From a virus, in IMG/VR virus record IMGVR_UViG_3300020411_001441, positions 1 to 31,394 of that record: 31,394 nt of DNA, one strand, 5' to 3'. A program made the position numbers and the translations under genes. The notes under the pieces are model-generated. The model made no database searches. It saw nothing but the letters and a program-made list of their open reading frames with translations, and was not told where the DNA came from. Each line of letters begins with the position of its first letter. The stretch's first letter is position 1. Below are positions 22,101 through 30,122 of this stretch, in pieces.

Positions 22101-25100
22101 GGAATAGTAGGACAAAGCTCTGGAAACGAATTTATTACTACAGTTGCATGGAACTCTCCTGTAGTAGCCGGATCAAATCCTTTTTATAAATATAATGCAG
22201 GATATGAATTGTTACACTTCTTTGAAGCAGAGGCACATAGTAAAGGTACTGTTGTAAGATTAAGTGCTGGTCAACATAGTAAAACTTTTACTAATGTTCC
22301 TAGTGGTACTTATACAGTAAAAGTTAGGACTGTAAATACTGCGGGACAAGTATCTAAATGGACAACTGTCCGACAAGAAGTGAAGCCGAGTGAAGTTCCT
22401 TCGAGTGCTTTTCTTCGGGCAGGTAAACTCGTTTTTGGAGGTCAAGTAACTTCTCCTGCAGAAATAACTAGTGGTGGAGCGTTTAAGTTCACTAAAGCTA
22501 ATTTTAGATTCGTGAGTCCTTCTAAAACTTTTATGGATCAAAGTGGGACTATGACAGCTTTAGATTTTTCTAGTCTTTCAAATGGACAAAGTGCTTATGT
22601 TTACTTTGATGCAAGCGTTCCTGGTTTTATAGCGGCACAACTACACACAGATAATGTAGTTAAAGATGCAGCAGGAGATGTAATAAATGCTACATATTGG
22701 AAGACTTTAGGAGCTGCTAATAATGGACTTTCTGCTCTTTCTCAAGGAACGGTTTCTACTGCTATAGGTAGTAATGTGGTAACCGGAAATGGTACAGATT
22801 TCGATACAGACTTTAGTGTAGGAGACTTGATAAAAGTGTCTACAAATAGTGCTCCAGGTACTCAACTTGCTGGTTCTGAATATAATGAGATAGTATCTAT
22901 TATAAGTGATACAGAAATGCATTGTGCTACAAACTTTACAAAAGCACAGACAGGATATGGCTTCAAGCAACTATTTAAGCCCGACTTTGCAGGCGACTGT
23001 ATCGCGGCTTTAGTAGAAAAAGCTAGTGATGCATATACTTATAAAGCATATGCAACTCTCACAGGAGAAGACGGATTAGAGGGTTCAGATGCAAAAGTAG
23101 TGCACCTAGAGTCTACAGACTATTCAATTGTTTACAATAGTGCAGGTTCTAGTCCTCAGTTTAATGCTGATCCAAGTGACGCAAATAAGATTAAAGTTAC
23201 TGCAAGTTCTCAAGGGTATACTGCTCCTGAATATAGATTTTTGAAAGACGGATCAGAAGTGCAAGCATTTAGTACTACTGCTACCCATTCTATTACTTAT
23301 GCAGGAACCACACATTCTAATACAGACCCCAGTGATGTTATAAAAGTAGAGGTAAGAGAAGGAAGTTCTGGAACAAGTACAGCAGATGATTCTATTTCTA
23401 TTTTTAAAGTAAAAAGTGGTAATTCAGCAGTAACAAGTCATGAGGTTACAATATATAAAGCAGTACAGTCAAGTACTAGTGCTGTTGCAAAACCAGCGGC
23501 ACCCACAGCGGCTGTTTATAGATTTCATGACAGTACTTTTACCGGAGGATTATCAGGTTGGTCAAAACAATGGCCCGGTAATAGTTATAGAAATGTTGTT
23601 TGGGCTATAAGTGCAACGCCCCAAGCAAGTGTAGATATAACAAATACTACTACAGATACTTTAGCACAAAGTGACTGGAGCAACGCCATTGTAGTAGATA
23701 GACCAAGAGATACTAATGTTATTTATCAATATACTGCAAGTGGTACTAGTAATTCTACACCAAGTTCTGGTCCTATTGCAAACTCAAGGGCTGCAAGTAT
23801 TCCTACTGGTTGGTATGACAGTCCTGCAGCAGCGAAAACTGCTAGAGATAACGCAGGAAATAGTTCCACACACTTATTTTTATGGTCTTCAGTAGGAAGT
23901 ATTGAAGAAAATTATACTGAAGATAATGGATTTTATACTGATGCTACGAATCAGTGGGTTTGGGGTGCTCCAAAAAGATTAGAAGGTCAAGATTCTTATA
24001 CTGTAGTTATGAGTAATGCTTCCCATACTTTTCCCGCAGGGGCAAATGGAGCTGTGAGCAGTACTGCTAATTCAGGTACTTTCTTTGAGGTATTAAGAGG
24101 AGGACAAAATCTAACTCCTATAGACACCGGAACTCCTGGTGCGGATGAATTTAAAGTAACTGCTGCTCAAAGTGGTGGAAATAATATTAATGTTTCTTCA
24201 GCTAATGGAACAGCAAATACTACTACAAAAACAGTTACTTTTCCAAACTATACTGCAGGTAATATAATGTCAGGCACAAGCGTTACAAACGCAGAGATAA
24301 CCTATACTATAGCTATCTCTTCAGGAGATACCGCTGTAACAGACACCAAAGTTCAGACGTTCACCAAAGTCTCAGAGGGGGAGCAGGGAGAAAAGGGAGA
24401 CGATGGTGCTGCAGGACCAAAAGTCGCAGAATTAGAACTTTATTACAAGATATCGGGGTGGACTTACGGTAATAATGCAAACTGGCCTTCCACTCCTAGT
24501 ACAGGAACATATAATTTTGCTACCGATACCTTATCCAGTATCCCTAGTGGTTGGAGTAGAACTAAGAGTACAACTAAAGGTTCTTTAAACTCTATATCAA
24601 GAGCTTTAGTAACTGAGAGTAGTACAGAGAATGTGTCTAATTCAATAACATGGGGTACCCCTAGTTTTTCAGACGAAGGAGTTGGAGACACTAACTTTAT
24701 ATTCAAGTATATGAGTTCTGCAGGATCTGCTCCTGGAGGTACTTCTTATCCAAATATTCCTAGTGGTTGGTCTGATAGTATACCTAATAATCCCAATGAC
24801 GGAACAAAGTTATTTTCCTCTAAAGGAACAGCAGCTCTTAGTGGAAGCGGAACTAATTTCCAGTTTAATTATACTTGGCAAACTCCTGTGCTTCATGTTC
24901 AAGATAAAGCGGATATTTCTCTTGGTAGTGTAGAAAATAAATCTTCTGCTTCTATTCGTTCTGAAATAGACGCCAATGACTTGGCAGGGTCAGGAAAAGC
25001 TTTTAGCACTTTACCAGAAAGCGGGGCAACAGTAGGAGCTACGGTAGGTACTAACTTTTTTAAGCCAGGAACTACGACTAATTATAATACAAATGAATTT

Positions 25101-26024
25101 CAAAACGAAGATTTAGCTATTTCCGCAGGAAGTAATGGGGTATTCACTTTAAATAGAGGAGTAAGTAGTACTACAACTACGATTACTAAAAGTAATTTAG
25201 GACTTAATTATACAGATGGAGCGGACGTAACAAGTGCTAACACTTCAGCAGATACGGCAAAAGTTAATGGTGTTGCGGCAGGCACAATCAGTGGAGGAGC
25301 GGATAGAGCTAATAATGCTATAGACTCAAATTATCGTATAACTGGAAGTCTTTATAACGGCAGTACTGCCAGAACTATATCTGATATTTTAGGGGCAAGA
25401 GATAGGGCATATGCTGCTATAGACGCGAATAATCGTATAACTGCAAATCTCTATAGTAGTACCTATGGTGCTATAAGCCCAGCTAACATTTATACTGGAG
25501 CTACAAGGGCTAATAATGCTATAGACTCGAGTAATCGTATAACTGGAAATATTTATGACGGAACTAACTCTATAAGCCCAGCTAACATTTATAGTGGAGC
25601 TACAAGAGCTAATGCGGGACTTAGCTCCAGTGGGGATGTCAACCGAGCTGTTCCTCAAGCTCAGTTGGGAAATGTAAACACTTATAGTGTAGATTACCAA
25701 GTTGTTACTTGGAATAAAGTATCCAACGCAGGTTATTCTCCCTCAAACACCTCCCAAGCAATTAATATCAAGTGGAAAAGAGCTTCAGACGGAGCAGAAG
25801 TTTGTACTTCTAGATGGACTCCCTCTATAAATACTACTTCTAATACTATTAATAGTGTTACTCCGACTGCAAATGTTACAGGCTCTGGATGTACTGCTAG
25901 CAGTCAAACAGGAGCAGGTACTGCTTTTTCAACAGTTACTTTTACCCGAAATGGGGTTTCCGTTACTGTTACTGCAAAAATAAATGTACTATCAGGTTTT
26001 ACTTTTAAGAGTAGTGGAGGCTAA
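19101..26024 (+). CDS. J: Central tail tip/host specificity protein J, long multidomain form
   Basis: A 2307-residue protein, about twice lambda J (1132). The N-terminus (MGSRKSEHQYGLIYDLLCEGEIGGLVNG) is the J signature; the phage-tail_3-type region lies at about 640-730 (IWMDGQLTPVQDRP); a fibronectin type III-like domain covers about 985-1095; beta modules with an internal duplication span about 1470-1940; a short collagen-like run (GEQGEKGDDGAAG) begins near 1759; three and a half repeats of 33-34 residues (NAIDSSNRITGNIY, ISPANIYSGATRA) occupy about 2065-2173; and the last 120 residues form a distinct domain with two cysteines, the likely receptor-binding end. AGGAG lies six bases upstream. 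Confidence 0.95.
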   Translation: MVSFVGPGTTEYGPGQDPTDPTSPGYQMGSRKSEHQYGLIYDLLCEGEIGGLVNGLASIYLNNTPMANGTALAASGPRVGSSTTTANNASVTVKTGFSQGLSLTQGKRYINIMNAAATGAIDGALPIGATTINTTTNIFTSDMDDDIILAQGIKQARTSILPRYVSIPNAGPGGATGRYLLLSYTDANTIEIFPGIHTAISSGNKIHVDYIGEITNISGTTLTVSPNVPRAVTHAPSQISQRLTNGGIADDFNFENVSGDFKTGARNQILPAQGAALGVPSASFTNAPNLDLQWTQGFTSRSLESSATVASGQQAPQIINPTSSSINLTAAQAREADSVRLVIEFPGGLIGRSDEGDEQLAYATFQVFLRYKTKSTDSAYKKLLSVGPANPGAWTAHGSGSYRYNQDDGGGGTVTGKTNTAFVIEHVIDLTPVKPFDDWYIEIKRTTPSTQKDYVNGEAFPNEGFTGMAKLKFIEIMIMDKLSYPKSAYGIVNFSARDFPTPPTRAYHIRGKKIKVPSNYITREEINYGSPLSQEAKYTRNTSTGVDTGSYVNWDGNFRGDDSLAGTHINRFPVYCNNPAWVFYDLLTNKDYGLGQHLNAADIDKYSLYQIARYCDEMVPDGKGGLEPRFTANVYLSKVEEAYKVLKDMASIFRGMLIWMDGQLTPVQDRPKEPIYTFTTANVKDGLFSYEYTGTKARPNQVNVTYNDPEQNYKQTVLTVDDIDNIIETGKIVKKDTIAFGCTSAGQAQRLGHWVIKTDTLETELLSFTTSVGAGFLRPGDIINVQDRKLDSIDFGGRLSTGSTTTSIKLDRGVELQSGQSYELYIFFPEPGTYLQQDAATINGVSLVRGDLILVDKDGNAIDTEEKAANLLDDSNNSVFTYYSKEGRLEKKSITTGAGTDISTITVSSAYSSAPPSEIIWAISNVNDLRTDAPVKFRVLAVVEDDDHTWSISAVRYVEEKYDEIEKKFLLPQDQYKATPDKNAEVPAPTGLRITMIPSAGIVGQSSGNEFITTVAWNSPVVAGSNPFYKYNAGYELLHFFEAEAHSKGTVVRLSAGQHSKTFTNVPSGTYTVKVRTVNTAGQVSKWTTVRQEVKPSEVPSSAFLRAGKLVFGGQVTSPAEITSGGAFKFTKANFRFVSPSKTFMDQSGTMTALDFSSLSNGQSAYVYFDASVPGFIAAQLHTDNVVKDAAGDVINATYWKTLGAANNGLSALSQGTVSTAIGSNVVTGNGTDFDTDFSVGDLIKVSTNSAPGTQLAGSEYNEIVSIISDTEMHCATNFTKAQTGYGFKQLFKPDFAGDCIAALVEKASDAYTYKAYATLTGEDGLEGSDAKVVHLESTDYSIVYNSAGSSPQFNADPSDANKIKVTASSQGYTAPEYRFLKDGSEVQAFSTTATHSITYAGTTHSNTDPSDVIKVEVREGSSGTSTADDSISIFKVKSGNSAVTSHEVTIYKAVQSSTSAVAKPAAPTAAVYRFHDSTFTGGLSGWSKQWPGNSYRNVVWAISATPQASVDITNTTTDTLAQSDWSNAIVVDRPRDTNVIYQYTASGTSNSTPSSGPIANSRAASIPTGWYDSPAAAKTARDNAGNSSTHLFLWSSVGSIEENYTEDNGFYTDATNQWVWGAPKRLEGQDSYTVVMSNASHTFPAGANGAVSSTANSGTFFEVLRGGQNLTPIDTGTPGADEFKVTAAQSGGNNINVSSANGTANTTTKTVTFPNYTAGNIMSGTSVTNAEITYTIAISSGDTAVTDTKVQTFTKVSEGEQGEKGDDGAAGPKVAELELYYKISGWTYGNNANWPSTPSTGTYNFATDTLSSIPSGWSRTKSTTKGSLNSISRALVTESSTENVSNSITWGTPSFSDEGVGDTNFIFKYMSSAGSAPGGTSYPNIPSGWSDSIPNNPNDGTKLFSSKGTAALSGSGTNFQFNYTWQTPVLHVQDKADISLGSVENKSSASIRSEIDANDLAGSGKAFSTLPESGATVGATVGTNFFKPGTTTNYNTNEFQNEDLAISAGSNGVFTLNRGVSSTTTTITKSNLGLNYTDGADVTSANTSADTAKVNGVAAGTISGGADRANNAIDSNYRITGSLYNGSTARTISDILGARDRAYAAIDANNRITANLYSSTYGAISPANIYTGATRANNAIDSSNRITGNIYDGTNSISPANIYSGATRANAGLSSSGDVNRAVPQAQLGNVNTYSVDYQVVTWNKVSNAGYSPSNTSQAINIKWKRASDGAEVCTSRWTPSINTTSNTINSVTPTANVTGSGCTASSQTGAGTAFSTVTFTRNGVSVTVTAKINVLSGFTFKSSGG
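25295..25620 (+). repeat. Tandem repeats of 33-34 codons in J
   Basis: Three full units and one partial unit. The DNA motif gctaataatgctatagactc occurs at 25308 and 25509 and in diverged form at 25407; ctataagcccagctaacatt occurs at 25471 and 25570. Unit steps are 99-102 bp, in frame, consensus G-A-T-R-A-N-N-A-I-D-S-x-N-R-I-T-G-N-I-Y followed by IS-PANIY. Probably a repetitive shaft before the tip domain. Confidence 0.85.
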
Positions 26025-26026
26025 TA

Positions 26027-26638
26027 ATGGCGTTAACAAAAATACAATCTGACAATATTTATTTGCGATTTTTAAAATGGGAAGATATGAGCATTATTAC
26101 TCCTGCTCTTGTAGGAGTATTTCCGGGAGATGTACTACCGGATGAAAACGAGCAAAAATTTTTTTACTATCAAGCAAAGAAGCAAAATGAAGCCCTTTTT
26201 TCTAAAAGGGCTTTACAAGAGGGAGACGTGGGCTGGTTGAATTTTGCTATATGTTTGAATTCTACAGATGCTCCTATTGGTTATTGTGTTCACTTTTATC
26301 ACGGTACTCAAGTTGAGTATCATGTTACCGCATTAATTTCTTCAGAAAGAAGAAAGCATTATTATACTGAATCAATAATTTTACGCCACAGATTTATATT
26401 CGATACTTTAGAAGCAACACTTTCTAAAGCAACTATACCTGTTTCGGACTCCGAAATAAATACTTCAGTCAAAACAACTTTAGACTCTTTGTATGTAACC
26501 AATGAAGATCCTGCATATACTATCGCACAAGGAACCTATCGAAAAACAACACTTACAAAAGAAGAGTGGAATACTTGGATAAACCATAGTGACCGCTCTT
26601 CTAAAAAATCTTTATCATACAGCTTAACTTGGAGCTAA
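26027..26638 (+). CDS. GNAT-like protein, degenerate
   Basis: A 203-residue protein directly behind J (three bases between stop and start). DNIYLRFLKWEDM at the N-terminus and the segment APIGYCVHFYHGTQVEYHVTALISSERRKHYYTESIIL follow the order of GNAT acetyltransferases, but the acetyl-CoA loop (usually Q/R-x-x-G-x-G/A) reads SSERRKHYY, lacking both glycines. Activity is therefore doubtful. The last 60 residues carry YRKTTLTKEEWNTW, comparable to YDKRVITREQFLAWY in the next gene, so the two are likely paralogs. It could be a structural or chaperone-like derivative working with the tail tip. It contains a perfect 10-bp hairpin at 26190-26213. Confidence 0.6.
   Translation: MALTKIQSDNIYLRFLKWEDMSIITPALVGVFPGDVLPDENEQKFFYYQAKKQNEALFSKRALQEGDVGWLNFAICLNSTDAPIGYCVHFYHGTQVEYHVTALISSERRKHYYTESIILRHRFIFDTLEATLSKATIPVSDSEINTSVKTTLDSLYVTNEDPAYTIAQGTYRKTTLTKEEWNTWINHSDRSSKKSLSYSLTWS
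26190..26213 (+). promoter_or_regulatory. Intragenic perfect hairpin
   Basis: AAGCCCTTTT (26190-26199) / AAAAGGGCTT (26204-26213) with the loop TTCT, 163 bases into the first GNAT-like gene. No U-tract follows on either strand beyond TTTAC, so termination would be weak. It may be an attenuation or pausing element after the long J gene, or chance. Confidence 0.35.
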
Positions 26639-26641
26639 TAA

Positions 26642-27376
26642 ATGTCCTATATAAAAGCCACAGGCCCTACCCTGTACATAAGACCAATTTCTATTAATGA
26701 ATTAGATGTGATCAGAGAGTGTGTTGCTGATTGGAGAGCAGATGGAGTAACTCTTCCAGAGAAAGAAGCAAAATTAGAAGTATTAAGCTGGGTAAAACAA
26801 ATGAAATGGGCTCTGGAAGAGACCACTTACTTAAAACGAAAAGACGAAAGAGGAGACTACATTTTAGATATTCAAAATTCAGAAGAGTGGAGATCCCAAG
26901 GAATAAAAAGTGTTGATGGAAACGGCCTCACAGATCTTAATACACGTATTAGCTGGGTAGAAGGGATATTTTTACGTTCAGACGATACTTGTGTAGGTAT
27001 AAATAAAGCTTACTGGAAAGATCAAGATTTTCAGCTTGAAATGACAGCTATGCATCCTGACTATCGAGGTCAGGGAATATGGGATGAAGCAAATAAAATT
27101 GGGTTAAAATCTTTATTTATAGCTTTGCCGAATGTTAGATCACTAACAACCTGGGTTCCTGTTGAAAAAAGAAACACAGCAGGAGACCAGTTAGCTACTA
27201 TCGCTGAAGAAACTACCGATAGTACAGTTACTTTAGCAGATCGAATAGATGAAGTTACTTACGATAAAAGAGTAATTACTAGAGAACAATTTTTGGCTTG
27301 GTATAATTTACCAGAGCAAGAAAGTTTACGTAATCTTTACCATAAACTAGAGGTTATAGAAGAGGATTTATTTTAA
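26642..27376 (+). CDS. GNAT-family N-acetyltransferase
   Basis: A 244-residue protein with TLYIRPISINELDVI at the N-terminus and, at the centre, LEMTAMHPDYRGQGIWDEA, where YRGQGI supplies the Arg/Gln-x-x-Gly-x-Gly-like acetyl-CoA pyrophosphate loop. Later come LPNVRSLTTWVPVEKRNTAG and a C-terminal helical extension. It should transfer an acetyl group to an amine; the substrate is unknown. It is paired with a degenerate homolog behind the J gene, before the fibre promoter, so a virion or host-surface protein is a conceivable substrate. The start follows the previous stop by three bases. Confidence 0.72.
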   Translation: MSYIKATGPTLYIRPISINELDVIRECVADWRADGVTLPEKEAKLEVLSWVKQMKWALEETTYLKRKDERGDYILDIQNSEEWRSQGIKSVDGNGLTDLNTRISWVEGIFLRSDDTCVGINKAYWKDQDFQLEMTAMHPDYRGQGIWDEANKIGLKSLFIALPNVRSLTTWVPVEKRNTAGDQLATIAEETTDSTVTLADRIDEVTYDKRVITREQFLAWYNLPEQESLRNLYHKLEVIEEDLF

Positions 27377-27397
27377 CTACCAAGAAAAAAATATACC

Positions 27398-27427
27398 TTG
27401 ACAATAGTATTGTAATTTTGGTATAAT
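27398..27427 (+). promoter_or_regulatory. Promoter P3, sigma70-like with extended -10
   Basis: Consensus TTGACA (27398-27403), an 18-nt spacer and TGG-TATAAT (27422-27427) followed by TTTTT. The predicted start near 27434 lies only about four bases before the GGAG (27438-27441) of the first fibre-cassette gene. It gives the fibre genes their own transcript. Confidence 0.9.
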
Positions 27428-27451
27428 TTTTAAGAATGGAGAAAAATTACT

Positions 27452-27784
27452 ATGTCAGCAGGCAAATATAACATTACGATGGATCAAGGCAGCGACTTTA
27501 CTCTGCAACTTACAGTAAAGGAAAGCGGTGTCGCCAAAAACCTAAGTGGTTACTCAGCACGAGGCCAAATTCGTACCAGTGCGTCTGCTGAAAACGCTTC
27601 GGCGTCTTTCGTGTGCACAATTACTAATGCCACGGCCGGAACTTTAACTATTGCATTATCTGCTACTACTACAGGCGGACTGTCCGCAGGGCAGTATGTA
27701 TATGACGTAGAAATATTTACTGGGTCAACCGTACAAAAACTTATACAAGGAAATGTTAGAGTTAATGCAGAAATTACAAAATGA
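27452..27784 (+). CDS. Small beta-sandwich virion protein (BppU-N-like)
   Basis: A 110-residue beta-rich protein. ITMDQGSDFTLQLTVKESG, NLSGYSARGQIRT, TLTIALSATTTGGLSAGQYVYDVEI and VQKLIQGNVRVNAEIT match the order of strands seen in the N-terminal domain of BppU-type baseplate proteins and similar adaptor domains, in which DQG-D/N-F and L-x-G-Y/Y-x-A are recurrent. It probably links a fibre to the tail tip. It is first in the P3 transcript and shares ATGA with the next gene. Confidence 0.7.
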   Translation: MSAGKYNITMDQGSDFTLQLTVKESGVAKNLSGYSARGQIRTSASAENASASFVCTITNATAGTLTIALSATTTGGLSAGQYVYDVEIFTGSTVQKLIQGNVRVNAEITK

Positions 27785-28167
27785 CCGAATACTTAGCTAC
27801 TACAGTTATTCATGTTACAGCCACTGAAAGATCTTTTGTGGAAAATGCAGTAAATGATGTAACTGTAAACTTAGACTCAATTGAAACAGAAGTTCCTGCT
27901 AACTTTTCTTTGCATCAATTAGGAGCAACAGGAGTTGGAATAACCCCCATCTCTTCTTTAACTGCCAATAATGTTCAAGACGCTATTGACGAGTTAGCAG
28001 ATGAATACTATCATAAATCTGCCTCAGCTCCTTCGAATGCAGTTAACGGAGACGTATGGTATGATACTTCAGAAGATGTTTTAAAACTATATAGAAATAA
28101 TGAATGGGTGACTTTAGCAGGCGCTACAGGTACTAGTATGAGTACTTTTAGTGGGGGAACTTACTAA
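27781..28167 (+). CDS. Short fibre-associated protein, paralog 1
   Basis: A 128-residue protein with an N-terminal beta part (residues 1-60), then SLTANNVQDAIDELADEYYHK, a helix common in phage fibres, then the module SAPSNAVNGDVWYDTSEDVLKLY ending NNEWVTL, and a C-terminal FSGGTY. The C-terminal half is closely similar to that of the next gene, so the two arose by duplication. Probably a subunit of the fibre or tail-tip adhesin; no enzymatic motif is visible. Its stop overlaps the next ATG (TAATG). Confidence 0.7.
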   Translation: MTEYLATTVIHVTATERSFVENAVNDVTVNLDSIETEVPANFSLHQLGATGVGITPISSLTANNVQDAIDELADEYYHKSASAPSNAVNGDVWYDTSEDVLKLYRNNEWVTLAGATGTSMSTFSGGTY

Positions 28168-28547
28168 TGACTACTGAAGTATATATAACAGAAAATGTAA
28201 CGGATATAGCCATAGGGGGAGACCAAGGGGCTACAGAAGTAACTGTACAAGAAAATAAAACAGAGGTCACCATTAGTGCTGCTTTGTCAGCTACTGCTGG
28301 TGCTAATGCTATTGTTTATACGCCGGGAGGTTCTATAAGCAGCACTACAGTGCAGGGTGCAATAGAAGAATTAGCGAATGACTTTTTTAAGGGTACAGAG
28401 GTACCTACAACTGGAGTAGAAGAAGGAGACTTATTTTACGACACAGATGATAATATTCTAAGAGTTTATGCAGATAATCAGTGGATTACTCTAATGGAAG
28501 CGCAAGACTCTACAAATATGCTCAGGCTAGATGGCGGATCTTACTAA
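28167..28547 (+). CDS. Short fibre-associated protein, paralog 2
   Basis: A 126-residue protein, a paralog of the preceding gene. The N-terminal part (MTTEVYITENVTDIAIGG, VTVQENKTEVTIS) is beta-rich and differs, while TTVQGAIEELANDFFK, the module EEGDLFYDTDDNILRVY ending NQWITL, and a C-terminal LDGGSY correspond to the same parts of paralog 1. The diverged N-termini suggest different partners. Part of the fibre operon behind P3. Confidence 0.7.
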   Translation: MTTEVYITENVTDIAIGGDQGATEVTVQENKTEVTISAALSATAGANAIVYTPGGSISSTTVQGAIEELANDFFKGTEVPTTGVEEGDLFYDTDDNILRVYADNQWITLMEAQDSTNMLRLDGGSY

Positions 28548-28574
28548 GACCCCCAAGTAGATGCGGAGACGTAA

Positions 28575-30122
28575 ATGGCAAACATAATACAGATAAAACG
28601 GAGTACTGGCTCAGACGCGCCCTCCGGCCTTCAGGCTGGTGAATTAGCGTATTCTGGAGGCACGGGCACTCAGAGTAATGGGGGCCAGCGGTTATTTATT
28701 GGAGATCCTTCAACAGGTAATAATAAACTAATTGGTGGTGAATACTTTACCGCTATGTTGGATCAAGTCGCAGGGACTCTTACTGCTAGTAGCGCAATAT
28801 TAGTTGACGCTAATAGTAAAATCGATAAATTACTCAGCGGAAATATTAGAATTAATAATACTGCGGGTCAAATCGATACCTCTGCGGGTAATTTAACTAT
28901 TGCTCCGGCTGCTGATTTAATTCTTACTATGGGCGGTGGTACATTGGATATGTCCAATACCAATGCAAACGAAATTAAATTTGCAGATAATCAAGCAACC
29001 TCTTTAGTATTAAAAACAGCAGATCATAATTATATTACTTTTGTTTCTACAAATAGTGGCGAAAAAGTACTATTTGGAAGGGATGTAGAATTTGATAATG
29101 CAGTACAAGCAGACAATACTGTAACAGTAGGTGTAGATGATACTGGCTACGATGTAAAATTCTTTGGTGATACTGCAGGTAAATCATGGTTGTGGGATAC
29201 TTCTGCAGATAAGATGGTTGTTACTGGTGACGCATCAGTAAGCGGAGCCACTACACTTTCTGGAGGGCTTTCTGTTGCTGCTTCTCAAACTATTGATATG
29301 GGAGGAAACAGAGTAACAAATGTTTCAAACCCTAGTGCTGCACAAGACGCTGCTACTAAATCATATGTAGATGCCGTAAAACAAGCACTTGATATAAAAG
29401 ATTCTGTTAAGTTAGTTACTGTTGCTGCTCTTCCTGCTGTAACTTATAATAATGGTGCAGGAACTTTAACTGCAGATGCAAACGGAGCTTTATCTGTTGA
29501 TAGCGTTGCTGTTGCTGCTAATGATAGAATACTTGTTAAAGATCAGGCAAATAAAGTTCAAAACGGTATTTATACTGTAACAACTCTTGGAGATGGGTCT
29601 ACGGCTTTCGTACTTACTAGAGCGGAAGATGCTAATGCAAATACCGAAGTTACTGGAGGCGTGTTTGTTTTTGTAGAAGGCGGAAGCACTCAAGCAGATA
29701 ATGGATTCGTACTCTCTAGAATTCAAGATGGTTCTGATAATGATGTATTCGGAAATGCTACTCTAGGAACAGACAAATTAACGTTTACTCAGTTTTCTGG
29801 TGCGGGTCAAATTATTGATGGCAATGGTATTACCAAAAGCGGGAATACTTTAAACTTAGACTTAGCTAATAATGGCGGTTTAGTTTTTGATTCTGGAAAA
29901 TTAAAAGTTGACCTTTCTCTTGGATCTATAGACGGAACTCTAGATGAGACCGGTGGTGGTACTGGAAATAATACCTATGCTGTAGGTGACTTATTATATG
30001 CAAATGCAACAAATCAATTAACAAAACTTACTAAACCTGCAAATTCATCATTAGGAGTCTTTTTATCTATGACTTCTGCAGGGGTTCCTTCTTGGGAATC
30101 TATTGATGGTGGCACATATTAA
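28575..30122 (+). CDS. Tail fibre protein
   Basis: A 515-residue protein. The N-terminus MANIIQIKRSTGSDAPSG and LQAGELAYSGG is the attachment-type start common in fibres of marine phages. The centre has beta repeats (IKFADNQATSLVLKT), followed by a copy of the widespread fibre module beginning PSAAQDAATKSYVDAV, LDIKDSVKLVTVAALP, AANDRILVKDQ, NGIYTVTTLGDG and FVLTRAEDAN. It ends ESIDGGTY, the same tail as its two upstream neighbours. GGAG lies before the ATG. No enzymatic depolymerase motif was recognised; it is likely a receptor-binding or shaft protein. Confidence 0.85.
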   Translation: MANIIQIKRSTGSDAPSGLQAGELAYSGGTGTQSNGGQRLFIGDPSTGNNKLIGGEYFTAMLDQVAGTLTASSAILVDANSKIDKLLSGNIRINNTAGQIDTSAGNLTIAPAADLILTMGGGTLDMSNTNANEIKFADNQATSLVLKTADHNYITFVSTNSGEKVLFGRDVEFDNAVQADNTVTVGVDDTGYDVKFFGDTAGKSWLWDTSADKMVVTGDASVSGATTLSGGLSVAASQTIDMGGNRVTNVSNPSAAQDAATKSYVDAVKQALDIKDSVKLVTVAALPAVTYNNGAGTLTADANGALSVDSVAVAANDRILVKDQANKVQNGIYTVTTLGDGSTAFVLTRAEDANANTEVTGGVFVFVEGGSTQADNGFVLSRIQDGSDNDVFGNATLGTDKLTFTQFSGAGQIIDGNGITKSGNTLNLDLANNGGLVFDSGKLKVDLSLGSIDGTLDETGGGTGNNTYAVGDLLYANATNQLTKLTKPANSSLGVFLSMTSAGVPSWESIDGGTY

